NCBI RefSeq assembly: GCF_022370635.2
Contig: NZ_CP092362.2
Location: forward strand, 3,596,001-3,660,000
Direction: 5' to 3'
Length of the DNA: 64,000 nucleotides
DNA from: Mycolicibacterium crocinum
Lineage (GTDB): Bacteria > Actinomycetota > Actinomycetes > Mycobacteriales > Mycobacteriaceae
This document shows, one piece after another, positions 31,150 through 39,596 of this stretch. Both the position numbers and the translations under genes were made by a program. How positions within the stretch are numbered: position 1 is the first letter of the stretch; every line of letters begins with the position of its first letter. The notes beneath the pieces were generated by a model. It saw only the letters and a program-made list of their open reading frames with translations. It had not been told where the DNA came from and did no database searches.

Positions 31150-32009
31150 TTGCCGAAGCGGTCGATGACCTCGCGGGCCAACGATCGATATGCCTGTGCG
31201 CCAGCCGATTTCGGCGCCCAAGTGGTGATGGGCTCGCCGGCGACACTGGTCTCGGGGAAGCGCACGGTGCGGCTGATGACGGTGTCGAACACCAGGTCGC
31301 CGAAGCGCTCCAGGACCCGGGCCATGACCTCACGGGCGTTGACGGTGCGGTTGTCGAACCGGGTGATCAGGATCCCGCTGATCGTCAGCCGCGGATTGAG
31401 CCGTTCTTTCACCTTGTCGACGGTGTCGGTGAGCAGCGCCAGCCCGCGAAGCGAGAAGTACTCGCATTCGGTGGGGATGACGACGCCGTCGGAGCAGGCC
31501 AGCGCATTGACGGTGAGCAGGCCCAGTGACGGCTGGCAGTCGATGAGGACATAGTCGTAACGATCGAGCACCGGGTGCAGGGCGCGGGCCAGGGTCTGCT
31601 CGCGGCCGACCTCGTTGACCAGCTGGATCTCGGCGGCCGACAGGTCGATATTGCTGGGCACCAGGTCCAAGTTCTTGACCCGGGTGTTGATCAGCACCTC
31701 GTCGATGCTGACCCGCGGCTCGACCATCAGGTTGTGCACGGTGTGGGTCAGCTCGTAGTGCGGCACGCCGAGCCCGGCCGACAGCGCGCCCTGCGGATCG
31801 AGGTCCACCAGCAGCACCCGGCGGCCGTATTCGGCCAGCGCCGCCCCGAGATTGATCGTGGAGGTGGTCTTGCCCACCCCACCCTTCTGATTGCACATCG
31901 AGATGACGGTGGCCGGACCGTGCGAGGTCAGCGGCTGTGGTTCGGGAATGTGGCGGGGCGGGCGGCCGGTGAGACCGATCGGTGTGGCTTCGTCTGCCTC
32001 GTCGGTCAC
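31146..32009 (-). CDS. ParA/Soj-type chromosome-partitioning ATPase paralogue
   Basis: 287 residues from GTG 32009. Deviant Walker A 'QKGGVGKTT' (41-49) with signature Lys42, Walker A' 'LLVDLDPQGALSAGLG', and 'IDCQPSLGLLTVNAL'. Unlike the oriC-linked parAB pair it has no parB next to it. It sits before scpA with a 4-nt overlap, which is the arrangement of Rv1708 in M. tuberculosis as I recall. A 30-residue Pro-rich N-terminal extension precedes the ATPase core. A role in chromosome organisation with the SMC complex is likely but unproven. Confidence 0.93.
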   Translation of the reverse strand: MTDEADEATPIGLTGRPPRHIPEPQPLTSHGPATVISMCNQKGGVGKTTSTINLGAALAEYGRRVLLVDLDPQGALSAGLGVPHYELTHTVHNLMVEPRVSIDEVLINTRVKNLDLVPSNIDLSAAEIQLVNEVGREQTLARALHPVLDRYDYVLIDCQPSLGLLTVNALACSDGVVIPTECEYFSLRGLALLTDTVDKVKERLNPRLTISGILITRFDNRTVNAREVMARVLERFGDLVFDTVISRTVRFPETSVAGEPITTWAPKSAGAQAYRSLAREVIDRFGK

Positions 32010-32103
32010 GCCGTGCCCCCCGTCATCAGGCTTTTCTGCGGCGTGGCGAACATCCGCGAAAGTCTAACGGTGTGTCGGCTCCACAAGAGGCAGACCCGCG
32101 ACA

Positions 32104-33048
32104 TCATGCGCGCGGATGTGCGCCGGCCCATACCTCCCGCAGGGCATGCACCGTGACCAGCGTGTAGATCTGCGTCGTCGTCACCGAGGCGTGCCCGAGC
32201 AGCTCTTGGACGACGCGGACGTCGGCGCCGCCGTCGAGGAGATGGGTGGCGAAGGAGTGCCGCAGGGTGTGCGGCGACACCGCCGAGGAGATGCCGGCCC
32301 GTTCGGCGGCGTCCTGCAGTACCTGCCAGGCGCTCTGCCGCGACAGCCGGCCGCCGCGGACATTGAGGAAGATTGCCGGCGTGCCCCGGCCCCGGCGCGC
32401 CAGGTCGGGACGGCCTCGCACCAGGTAGGCGTCCAGGGCGGCGATGGCCGGGCGACCGACGGGCACCAGGCGCTGCTTGCCGCCCTTGCCGCGCAGCAAT
32501 ACCGATCGGGCTTCGGTGTCGACGTCGTCGACGTCGAGGCCGACAGCCTCGGAGATTCGCGCGCCCGTGGAATACAGCAGCTCCAGCAGTGCGCGGTTGC
32601 GCAGTGTGAGCGGCCCGTCGGACGGGCTGTCCCCGCCGGCACCTTCGAGCAGCGCCAGCACCTCGTCGAGGGTGAGGCTCTTCGGGAGCCGGCGACTCGG
32701 TGTGGGCGGCTTGACCGCCCGGGCGACGTCGACACCGATGATTCCTTCGGCGGCGGCGAACCGGTGAAACCCGCGCACCGCGATCAACGCGCGCGCGGCC
32801 GAGACCGCCGACAGCGGCACAGCGCCGGTGTCGGGATCGCCGCGGCGCAGCGCCACGAGAAACTCGCTGACGTCGTTCTCGGTGACCCCCGCCAGGTCGT
32901 CGATACCACGCAGGCGCAGGTGCTCGACGTAGCGGCGCAGATCGCGCCGGTAGGAACTGATGGTGTTGGCGGCCACCCCGCGCTCGATCGTGAGGTGGTC
33001 GAGGTAGCCCTGCAGCTGGCCGTCCAACGCCGGGCGGAACGTGGTCAT
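32104..33048 (-). CDS. xerD: Tyrosine recombinase XerD
   Basis: 314 residues. N-terminal SAM-like core-binding domain (10-105) and catalytic domain with the full set: R164 ('STGARISEAV'), K188 region ('RGKGGKQRLVP'), H260-x2-R263 ('SPHTLRHSFATHLL'), H286 ('LLGHASVTTTQIYT') and nucleophile Y295. Acts at dif with XerC to resolve chromosome dimers. The ATG overlaps the stop of the Nudix gene by 4 nt. The downstream ParA-like gene follows after 94 nt. Confidence 0.97.
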   Translation of the reverse strand: MTTFRPALDGQLQGYLDHLTIERGVAANTISSYRRDLRRYVEHLRLRGIDDLAGVTENDVSEFLVALRRGDPDTGAVPLSAVSAARALIAVRGFHRFAAAEGIIGVDVARAVKPPTPSRRLPKSLTLDEVLALLEGAGGDSPSDGPLTLRNRALLELLYSTGARISEAVGLDVDDVDTEARSVLLRGKGGKQRLVPVGRPAIAALDAYLVRGRPDLARRGRGTPAIFLNVRGGRLSRQSAWQVLQDAAERAGISSAVSPHTLRHSFATHLLDGGADVRVVQELLGHASVTTTQIYTLVTVHALREVWAGAHPRA

Positions 33049-33668
33049 GAGCCGGCCTTGCGGGCGGCGAACGCCTTCGAACGATCAGGCCACGGCGCAT
33101 CGACAGGCCGAGTCGGCTTACCCTCGACGACTGCGGCGTACGTCGCCAGAATGCCTGCTGCTGCAGTGGAATTCACGATCTCACCGGCCAGCACCTTGTG
33201 CGCGGCGTCCTCGATACCGAACCAGTGCACCTCCATGTCGGCTTCTTCGTCGTGGCCGTCGGGACGACCGACGTCGACCAGACCCCGAGCGAGGTACACC
33301 CGTAACGCTTCGTCGGCGAAACCCGGCGAGGACACCAAATCGACCAGCACGCTCCAGTGCTCAGCGGTGAGGCCGGTCTCTTCGAGCAGCTCGCGCGCCG
33401 CGGCTGCCGCCGGATCCTCCCCCGGTTCGTCGAGTAGTCCGGCCGGCAACTCCCACAGCCGGCGGCCTACCGGATGGCGGTACTGGTACACCATGGCCAC
33501 CCGGTAGGCGTCGTCGACCGCGGCGACCGCCACCGCACCGTAGTGTTCGACCACTTCACGTTTGGCAGTGTGACCGCCGGGCATGCGGACCTGATCGGTC
33601 CGCAGAGCGAGAATGCTTCCGCGGTAAACGGTTTCGGAGGAGACGGTCTCGAAGTCGTGGTCAGCCAC
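33045..33668 (-). CDS. Nudix hydrolase, ADP-ribose pyrophosphatase type
   Basis: 207 residues from GTG 33668, which overlaps the pyrG stop by 8 nt. 'VYRGSILALRTDQVRMPGG...REVVEHYGAVAVAAVDD' is the N-terminal dimer domain of ADP-ribose pyrophosphatases, followed by 'WELPAGLLDEPGEDPAAAAARELLEETGL', the Nudix box (77-100) with R92-E93 and E96-E97. One extra residue between the first Gly and Glu is usual in this subgroup. Hydrolyses ADP-ribose to AMP and ribose 5-phosphate. It corresponds to Rv1700, whose product in M. tuberculosis has ADP-ribose pyrophosphatase activity. Confidence 0.93.
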   Translation of the reverse strand: MADHDFETVSSETVYRGSILALRTDQVRMPGGHTAKREVVEHYGAVAVAAVDDAYRVAMVYQYRHPVGRRLWELPAGLLDEPGEDPAAAAARELLEETGLTAEHWSVLVDLVSSPGFADEALRVYLARGLVDVGRPDGHDEEADMEVHWFGIEDAAHKVLAGEIVNSTAAAGILATYAAVVEGKPTRPVDAPWPDRSKAFAARKAGS

Positions 33669-35433
33669 GAGCCGAGTGCTCTGGAACCTGCTCGGCCAGC
33701 GGCTGGGCCGACTGATCCGGACGTTCCTTGCCGTTGGAGTGCTGCTCGGGGATCTCCAGGGACAACCGCTCGGCCGCCTTGTAGTCGATCGCCGCACCGA
33801 CGAACGAGACGAACAGCGGATGCGGTCGGGTGGGCCGGCTCTTCAGTTCGGGATGGGCTTGCGTGCCGACCAGGAACGGGTGCACGTCGCGCGGGTACTC
33901 CACGAACTCGACCAGATGACCGTCCGGTGAGGTGCCCGAGAACTGCAGCCCGCTCTGGGCGATCCGGTCGCGGTAGGAGTTGTTGACCTCGTAGCGGTGC
34001 CGGTGACGCTCGGACACGTGCGTCGAGTCGTACGCCTCGGCGACGATCGAACCGACTTCCAGCGTCGCCGGGTAGGCGCCCAGGCGCATGGTGCCACCCA
34101 GATCGGCGTCACCGGCGACCGCGTCGCGCTGATCGGCCATCGTGGAGATCACCGGATCCGGTGTGTCCGGGTCGAATTCGGCCGAGTTGGCTTCGGCCAG
34201 ACCCACCGAACGTGCGGCCTCGATCACGATGCACTGCAAGCCCAGGCACAGGCCCAGCACCGGCAGTCCACGCTGGCGGGCATGGCGGATCGCACCGATC
34301 TTGCCCTCGATGCCGCGGATGCCGAACCCACCGGGAATGAGGACTCCGTGCACATCACCCAGCGCAACGGCAGCGCCGCTGTCGGTCTCGCAGTCGTCGG
34401 AGGCCACCCAGCGCATCTCGACCTTGGCGCGGTGGGCGAATCCGCCGGCGCGCAGCGCCTCGGCCACCGAGAGGTAGGCGTCGGAGAGGTCGACGTATTT
34501 GCCCACCAACGCAATTCGCACGGTCTCCTTGGGCTCGTGCACCCGGCGCAGCAGGTCGTTCCACTGCGTCCAGTCGACGTCGCGGAACGGCAGATTGAGC
34601 CGGCGCACCACGTAGGCGTCGAGCTCCTCGCGGTGCAGCACCTTCGGAATGTCGTAGATCGACGGCGCGTCGGGGGTGGAGATCACCCCGTCGATGTCGA
34701 CGTCACACATCAGCGCGATCTTGTTCTTCAGCGGCTCCGGTACGTCGCGGTCACAGCGCAGGATCAGCGCGTCGGGACTGATACCGATGCTGCGCAGCGC
34801 GGCCACCGAGTGCTGGGTGGGTTTGGTCTTCAGCTCACCCGACGGCGCGAGATACGGCACGAGGGACACGTGAAGGAAGAAGCAGTTCTCCCTGCCGACC
34901 TCATGGCGCACCTGGCGTGCGGCTTCCAGGAACGGCAGCGACTCGATGTCACCGACGGTCCCACCGATCTCGGTGATCACCACGTCGGGACGGTTGCCCG
35001 CGGCGTCGGGCTCGGCCATCGCCAGGATGCGGCCCTTGATCTCGTCGGTGATGTGCGGAATGACCTGCACGGTGTCGCCGAGGTACTCGCCGCGACGCTC
35101 CTTGGCGATCACCGACGAATACACCTGCCCGGTGGTCACATTGGCCGACCCGGACAGGTTGCGGTCTAGGAAGCGTTCGTAGTGACCGACGTCGAGGTCG
35201 GTCTCCGCGCCGTCCTCGGTGACGAAGACCTCGCCGTGCTGGAACGGGTTCATCGTTCCCGGGTCCACGTTCAGATAGGGGTCGAGCTTCTGCATCGTCA
35301 CCTGCAGACCGCGTGCGGTCAACAACTGACCGAGGCTGCTGGCGGTCAGACCCTTGCCGAGCGACGAAACAACTCCACCGCTGACGAAGAGATGCTTGGT
35401 AGCGGTCTGCGGGTGCTTGCGCAATGGGGGCAA
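33661..35433 (-). CDS. pyrG: CTP synthase
   Basis: 590 residues from TTG 35433. Three in-frame TTG codons (35439, 35433, 35424) compete. GGAGG ends 6 nt before the one at 35433 and is too close to the first, while the third would match the M. tuberculosis N terminus (xRKHPQTATK). Synthetase domain: 'KHLFVSGGVVSSLGKGLTA' P-loop, 'EIGGTVGDIES' and 'RRGEYLGDTVQVIPHIT'. Glutaminase domain: 'GLCLGLQC' with the nucleophile Cys, and 'HRHRYEVNN' and 'HPEL' with the His/Glu pair. Converts UTP to CTP using glutamine. A 30-residue polar C-terminal tail is typical of actinobacteria. Confidence 0.96.
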   Translation of the reverse strand: MPPLRKHPQTATKHLFVSGGVVSSLGKGLTASSLGQLLTARGLQVTMQKLDPYLNVDPGTMNPFQHGEVFVTEDGAETDLDVGHYERFLDRNLSGSANVTTGQVYSSVIAKERRGEYLGDTVQVIPHITDEIKGRILAMAEPDAAGNRPDVVITEIGGTVGDIESLPFLEAARQVRHEVGRENCFFLHVSLVPYLAPSGELKTKPTQHSVAALRSIGISPDALILRCDRDVPEPLKNKIALMCDVDIDGVISTPDAPSIYDIPKVLHREELDAYVVRRLNLPFRDVDWTQWNDLLRRVHEPKETVRIALVGKYVDLSDAYLSVAEALRAGGFAHRAKVEMRWVASDDCETDSGAAVALGDVHGVLIPGGFGIRGIEGKIGAIRHARQRGLPVLGLCLGLQCIVIEAARSVGLAEANSAEFDPDTPDPVISTMADQRDAVAGDADLGGTMRLGAYPATLEVGSIVAEAYDSTHVSERHRHRYEVNNSYRDRIAQSGLQFSGTSPDGHLVEFVEYPRDVHPFLVGTQAHPELKSRPTRPHPLFVSFVGAAIDYKAAERLSLEIPEQHSNGKERPDQSAQPLAEQVPEHSARG

Positions 35434-35563
35434 GAGCAACCTCCGTGACGTCGGGCAGGGGATCGCTGTGAACTGCCTGGGCCTGCCTACCCACGGAATC
35501 TCACCCTAACACCGACGCCGACAAGCGTGCGCTAACACGCGGGTGGCCTTCGTTACCCCTGAG

Positions 35564-36505
35564 TTACTGCGGGACGGTGACCGAAGCTGCGCCCGGCCCG
35601 ATGCCGAACTTGCCCGACGGCGCGCCGTTGATCAGGTTCTGCAGGGCCAGCACTGTCGTGATGCGGCCCGATTCCGCGCTGATGTCGTCGACGGTGGTCA
35701 CATCGGCGGCCATACCGGCATCGGCACGGGTCACCGCCAGGGCAGAAGTTCCGGTGGCCGAGCCGTCCCGCCCGGCGAGCACCGTCCCCGACCCGTGCGG
35801 TGCCATTCCCGCGGCGAAGCGGGCGACCGTCGAGCCCTGGTTGCCTGCATCGTCACCCAGCGCTCCCCCGGTGACGACGACGGCGGTGTTGGCCGCACCG
35901 ATGCGATCGCCCTGGTAGGTGAGGAAACCGGTGTCGCGCAGCGCCGCCAGCACGGTGTCGCGCTGGGTGTCGTCGGCTGGGCGGATCGCGGGGTTGCGGT
36001 TGATCAGCAACGCGATGCCGAGCAGGTCACCTGCTTGTGAGCCCTGGTCGACCAGCGTGGTACTCAGCTGCGCACCGGCGGGCACGATCGACGAGTTGAC
36101 CACCGAGCGCAGCTTCTCCGCGGAGTTCGCGTCGACGAACTCCCTCGTGAGCGCGACCGTGCCGGTGACGATGCCACCGGCCTGACCGACGATCCGGTTC
36201 ATCGCCGCCACGTCGTCGTTGTCGGCGTCAGGGGTGCGGAACAGCACCACCGACTTGCCGGCCAGCGCGTCCTTGACGATCCGACCCGACATCTGCTTGT
36301 CGAAATCATCAGCCGCACCGAGCTTTTCGTTCAGCGCGTTGCGCTGATCGGTGAGCGAGGTGATCTGCTTGTTCAGATCCTGCTTTTCGTCGCGCAACCC
36401 CGACAGCAGCGTGTCGGAGAGCACGCCGGAGCCCAGGAAGACACCGACGGCCAACGCAAGGAACACCGCAGCCAGCGAAATGGCATGGTGGCGTAGCGAA
36501 ATCAC
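35564..36505 (-). CDS. mctB: MctB/SteB-family membrane-anchored protein (copper transporter / cell-separation partner)
   Basis: 313 residues. A single N-terminal transmembrane helix ('HAISLAAVFLALAVGVFLGSGVL', 7-29) is followed by a coiled coil ('LRDEKQDLNKQITSLTDQRNALNEKL') and a soluble Rossmann-like domain ending 'GKFGIGPGAASVTVPQ'. This is the DUF3186/MctB family: in M. tuberculosis Rv1698 (MctB) was described as a channel-forming protein for copper homeostasis, while the Corynebacterium homologue SteB works with SteA in cell separation. The 25-nt gap after steA fits the latter partnership. I see no beta-barrel signature. Confidence 0.9.
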   Translation of the reverse strand: MISLRHHAISLAAVFLALAVGVFLGSGVLSDTLLSGLRDEKQDLNKQITSLTDQRNALNEKLGAADDFDKQMSGRIVKDALAGKSVVLFRTPDADNDDVAAMNRIVGQAGGIVTGTVALTREFVDANSAEKLRSVVNSSIVPAGAQLSTTLVDQGSQAGDLLGIALLINRNPAIRPADDTQRDTVLAALRDTGFLTYQGDRIGAANTAVVVTGGALGDDAGNQGSTVARFAAGMAPHGSGTVLAGRDGSATGTSALAVTRADAGMAADVTTVDDISAESGRITTVLALQNLINGAPSGKFGIGPGAASVTVPQ

Positions 36506-36530
36506 AGCGATGAGCCTTTCTGCTCTACGC

Positions 36531-37715
36531 CTAGGTCACCCAGCTCTGCACCCACAGCGAGAAGCGATTCCAATAGGTCACGATCCAGTCGATGACGAAA
36601 GTGTCGGCCCGCGACACCCACAGCGCCGCGATGATGGCGAACAGAACCGCGAGGATCAGCATCGCGATCGCGCCACCGGAGATGTGGTTGCGGTACAGCG
36701 TGGCAACGGCTTTCGCGTCGACCAGCTTCTCACCGACCTTCAGCCGGGTGAGGAACGTCGACGGGTTGCTCTGCTGGCGCGAGCGGTCGAAGAACTCTTC
36801 GATGCTGGCCGAATGCCCGGCGGTGACGATCAGCGAGGCGCCGTGGTGGTCGACGAGCAACAGCGCCAGGTCGGCGGCGGAGCCCGCGGCCGGGAACGTC
36901 ATCGCGCCGATGCCCAGATCCTGAATCCGCTCCAAGCCGTTGGCGTGGCCGTCGGCGTCGGCGGGAAGCACCACCTGCGCACCGCTCTTGAGCACGTCGG
37001 CGCTCATTTGATCGGGGTTGCCGACGATCAGCTGGGGCCGGTAGCCATTCTTCTGCAGCAGGTCGGCGCCGGTCTCCACACCGATCAGCACCGGCTGGTA
37101 CTCCTTGATGAACGGTTTGAGCGCTTTGAGGTCATCCTCGGCGCCCGGCCCATCAGCGACCACCAGGACGTGGCGGCGGTAGACGTCGACGTCGATGTCG
37201 GGAATGCCGATGCCGTCGATCAGCAGCGGGCTCTCGCTGCGGATGAACTCGATGGTGTTGCCCGCGAAAGCCTCCAGGTGCGCGACCAGTCCCGTCTTCG
37301 CGTCCTGCATGAGGTCGGCGATCTCTTCATCGCTGCGCTCCACGCCCAGGGCCAGCCGGCGATCACCCGCATACACCCCGCCGTTGTGCAGCCGGATCTT
37401 CGCGCCGTCCTTGATCTTCTTGAAGACCTCGGGACCCGCGGTGTCGATCAGCGTGATGTTGTTGGCCACCAACACTTCCGGGCCGAGATTCGGGTACCGG
37501 CCCGAAATCGACGGGGAGGCGTTGACGACGCCGGCGATGTTGGCGTCGACCAGAGCGTCAGCGGTCATCCGGTCCAGGTCGAGGATGTCGAGCACGACGA
37601 TGTCGCCCGGGCCGATGCGACGCAGCAGGCGGTCGATGTCGCGGTCGACGCGGGCGGTGCCCGTGACTCCTGGTCGTGCACCGGTATTACGGGAGAGAAG
37701 CGCTGACATCTTCAT
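36531..37715 (-). CDS. steA: Cytokinetic-ring protein SteA
   Basis: 394 residues. The central region ('RRHVLVVADGPGAEDDLKALKPFIKEYQPVLIGVETGADLLQKNGYRPQLIVGNPDQMS') resembles the thiamin-pyrophosphokinase-like fold noted for SteA. A transmembrane segment lies close to the C terminus ('GGAIAMLILAVLFAIIAALWVS', about 346-367), followed by an amphipathic tail. In Corynebacterium, SteA binds SteB and promotes RipA-dependent daughter-cell separation. Co-transcribed with the MctB/SteB gene. Upstream are tandem GTCACA/GTAACA motifs that resemble MtrA boxes. Confidence 0.9.
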   Translation of the reverse strand: MKMSALLSRNTGARPGVTGTARVDRDIDRLLRRIGPGDIVVLDILDLDRMTADALVDANIAGVVNASPSISGRYPNLGPEVLVANNITLIDTAGPEVFKKIKDGAKIRLHNGGVYAGDRRLALGVERSDEEIADLMQDAKTGLVAHLEAFAGNTIEFIRSESPLLIDGIGIPDIDVDVYRRHVLVVADGPGAEDDLKALKPFIKEYQPVLIGVETGADLLQKNGYRPQLIVGNPDQMSADVLKSGAQVVLPADADGHANGLERIQDLGIGAMTFPAAGSAADLALLLVDHHGASLIVTAGHSASIEEFFDRSRQQSNPSTFLTRLKVGEKLVDAKAVATLYRNHISGGAIAMLILAVLFAIIAALWVSRADTFVIDWIVTYWNRFSLWVQSWVT

Positions 37716-37761
37716 GCTGGGATTCTGTCGGCGACCGGACGGATATCAGCGGAGGCGCGCC

Positions 37762-37807
37762 GTAACACCAGCCACACAAGTCACATTTTGTCACAGCAGT
37801 AACACGG
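37762..37807 (-). promoter_or_regulatory. Tandem GT(C/A)ACA repeats upstream of steA, candidate MtrA boxes
   Basis: GTAACA at 37762, GTCACA at 37780 and 37790, GTAACA at 37799. The last two form 9-nt tandem units (GTCACAGCA, GTAACACGG), the period described for MtrA binding in mycobacteria. They lie 47-90 nt before the steA start, in a 122-nt interval between recN and steA. Regulation of a RipA-pathway gene by MtrA would be consistent with the known MtrA regulon. Confidence 0.5.
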
Positions 37808-37837
37808 TTCGGACACGCGATCTGCTGCGTTACGAGC

Positions 37838-39589
37838 TCAGCTGAGCCGTTCCTGCTGCGCGGCCTCGAGCAGCTCACGGGCGTGCGCCCGGCCGGTGTC
37901 GGACTCCCCGAGCCCCGCGAGCATCCGCGCGAGCTCACCGACCCGCTGTTCGGTGTCCAGGCGCCGCACCTCGCTGGTTCCGTTGCCGGCGCTGTCGACG
38001 ACGAGGTGGCTGTCGGCGTAGGCGGCGACCTGCGGCAGGTGCGTGACGACGATGACCTGGTGGCTGCGGGCCAGCCGCGCCAGCCGACGACCGATCTGCA
38101 CCGCGGCCCGGCCACCGACGCCGGCGTCTACCTCGTCGAACACCATCGTGGTGCCCTCCGCCGAGGCGGCAAGCACCACCTCGAGGGCCAGCATCACCCG
38201 GGATAGCTCGCCGCCGGACGCGCTCTTGTTCAGCGGCAGTACGTCGGTGCCGCGGTGTGCGGTGAAGCCGAACTCGACCAGGTCGATACCTTCGCTGCCA
38301 GCGTGCACGGTCTCGCCGGACGGCAACCGCAGCGGTGCGCTGTCGTCGTCGCGAGCCGGCATCAGCGACACCGTGACGCTGAAGTCGGCATGCGTCATCG
38401 CCAACCCGGTGAGCTCGGCGGTGATCGCCTTGGCCAAGCCTTTCGCCGCCTTGGTGCGGGCCTTGGACAGCTCGAGCGCGGACGTCGCCACTCCAGCGGC
38501 CAGCTCGTCGACGCGACGGGCCAGCCCGGCCAGCGCATCTTCGGAGACGTCGAGCTGCGCCAAGCGTTCCCGGGATTCTTTGGCCCACGCCAGCACACCG
38601 TTGACGTCCGCGGCGTACTTGCGGGTCAGGCTGCGCAGCTCCGCCTGGCGGGCCAGCTTGGTCTCCAGAGCGCTGGCGTCGTCGGGCAGGTCGCCCAGGA
38701 AGTCACCGAGTTCGCGAGCGACATCACCGACGACGGTCAACGCGTCCGTGAGCTGTCGGGACAGCGCACCCAGCGCGGGATCGTCGGTGGACTGCAGCAG
38801 CGCCGCTGCGCGGCCCAAAGTGTCTGTCGCCGAATGGGGTTCGCCGTCGGCGAGGTCATCAGCCGACAGGTTGGCGCGAGCACCGGCCACGGCCTCGCGC
38901 AGCGCGTCGAGTTCGGAGAGCCGGCGGATGTCGGCCACCAGCGATTCATCTTCGCCCGGGGCCGGGTCGAAACCGTCGATCTCGGTCAGCGCGAACTTCA
39001 GCCGGTCGGCCTCCTGAGCCAGCTCCCGAGCCCGGTTGGTCCGGTCGACCAGATCGCGTCGAGCCACCTGCCACTGATCGCGCAGCTTCCGGTACCGCTC
39101 GAGTTTCGCGTCCACCCCGGCGAACCGGTCCAGTGCGGCGCGCTGCTCCTCGGGTCGCATCAGTCGCAGCTGGTCGTTCTGGCCGTGCAGCGTCAGCAGT
39201 TCGGCGGTGAATGTCGACAGCGACTTGGCCGGCACGCTGCGCCCGCCGAGGTAGGCCCGCGACGGCCCGTCGCGGCTGACGGTCCGCAGGGCGATGATGC
39301 TGCCGTCATCGTCGCGGTCGGCGCCAGACGAATCGAGAATCTCGTCGATCTGCTTGCCCGTGACGTCGTCGAGTTCTGCAGTGGCGAAACGGCCTTCGAC
39401 CACGGCCCGTTCGGCGCCCGACCGTACCCGGCTGGCGTCGGCGCGCGCACCGCCCAGCAGATGAAGTCCGGTCACCACCATGGTCTTGCCGGTGCCGGTC
39501 TCGCCGGTCAGCACCGTCAGGCCGCGGTCGAACTCCGCGGTGGCGGCGCTGATCGCGCCCAGCGACTCGATTCGAATCTCGGCCAGCAT
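37838..39589 (-). CDS. recN: DNA repair protein RecN
   Basis: 583 residues from the ATG at 39589, 7 nt after the nadK stop. An SMC-like ATPase: Walker A 'TGETGTGKT' (28-36), long coiled-coil arms (about 160-370), ABC signature 'LSRVMLALEVV' in 'ASGGELSRVM', and Walker B 'TMVFDEVDAGVGG'. Near the C terminus, 'QVIVVTHLPQVAAYADSHLVVD' is the H-loop region. Works in double-strand-break repair. Last gene before a 122-nt gap, so it ends the tlyA-nadK-recN run. Confidence 0.97.
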   Translation of the reverse strand: MLAEIRIESLGAISAATAEFDRGLTVLTGETGTGKTMVVTGLHLLGGARADASRVRSGAERAVVEGRFATAELDDVTGKQIDEILDSSGADRDDDGSIIALRTVSRDGPSRAYLGGRSVPAKSLSTFTAELLTLHGQNDQLRLMRPEEQRAALDRFAGVDAKLERYRKLRDQWQVARRDLVDRTNRARELAQEADRLKFALTEIDGFDPAPGEDESLVADIRRLSELDALREAVAGARANLSADDLADGEPHSATDTLGRAAALLQSTDDPALGALSRQLTDALTVVGDVARELGDFLGDLPDDASALETKLARQAELRSLTRKYAADVNGVLAWAKESRERLAQLDVSEDALAGLARRVDELAAGVATSALELSKARTKAAKGLAKAITAELTGLAMTHADFSVTVSLMPARDDDSAPLRLPSGETVHAGSEGIDLVEFGFTAHRGTDVLPLNKSASGGELSRVMLALEVVLAASAEGTTMVFDEVDAGVGGRAAVQIGRRLARLARSHQVIVVTHLPQVAAYADSHLVVDSAGNGTSEVRRLDTEQRVGELARMLAGLGESDTGRAHARELLEAAQQERLS

Positions 39590-39596
39590 CGCCAGA

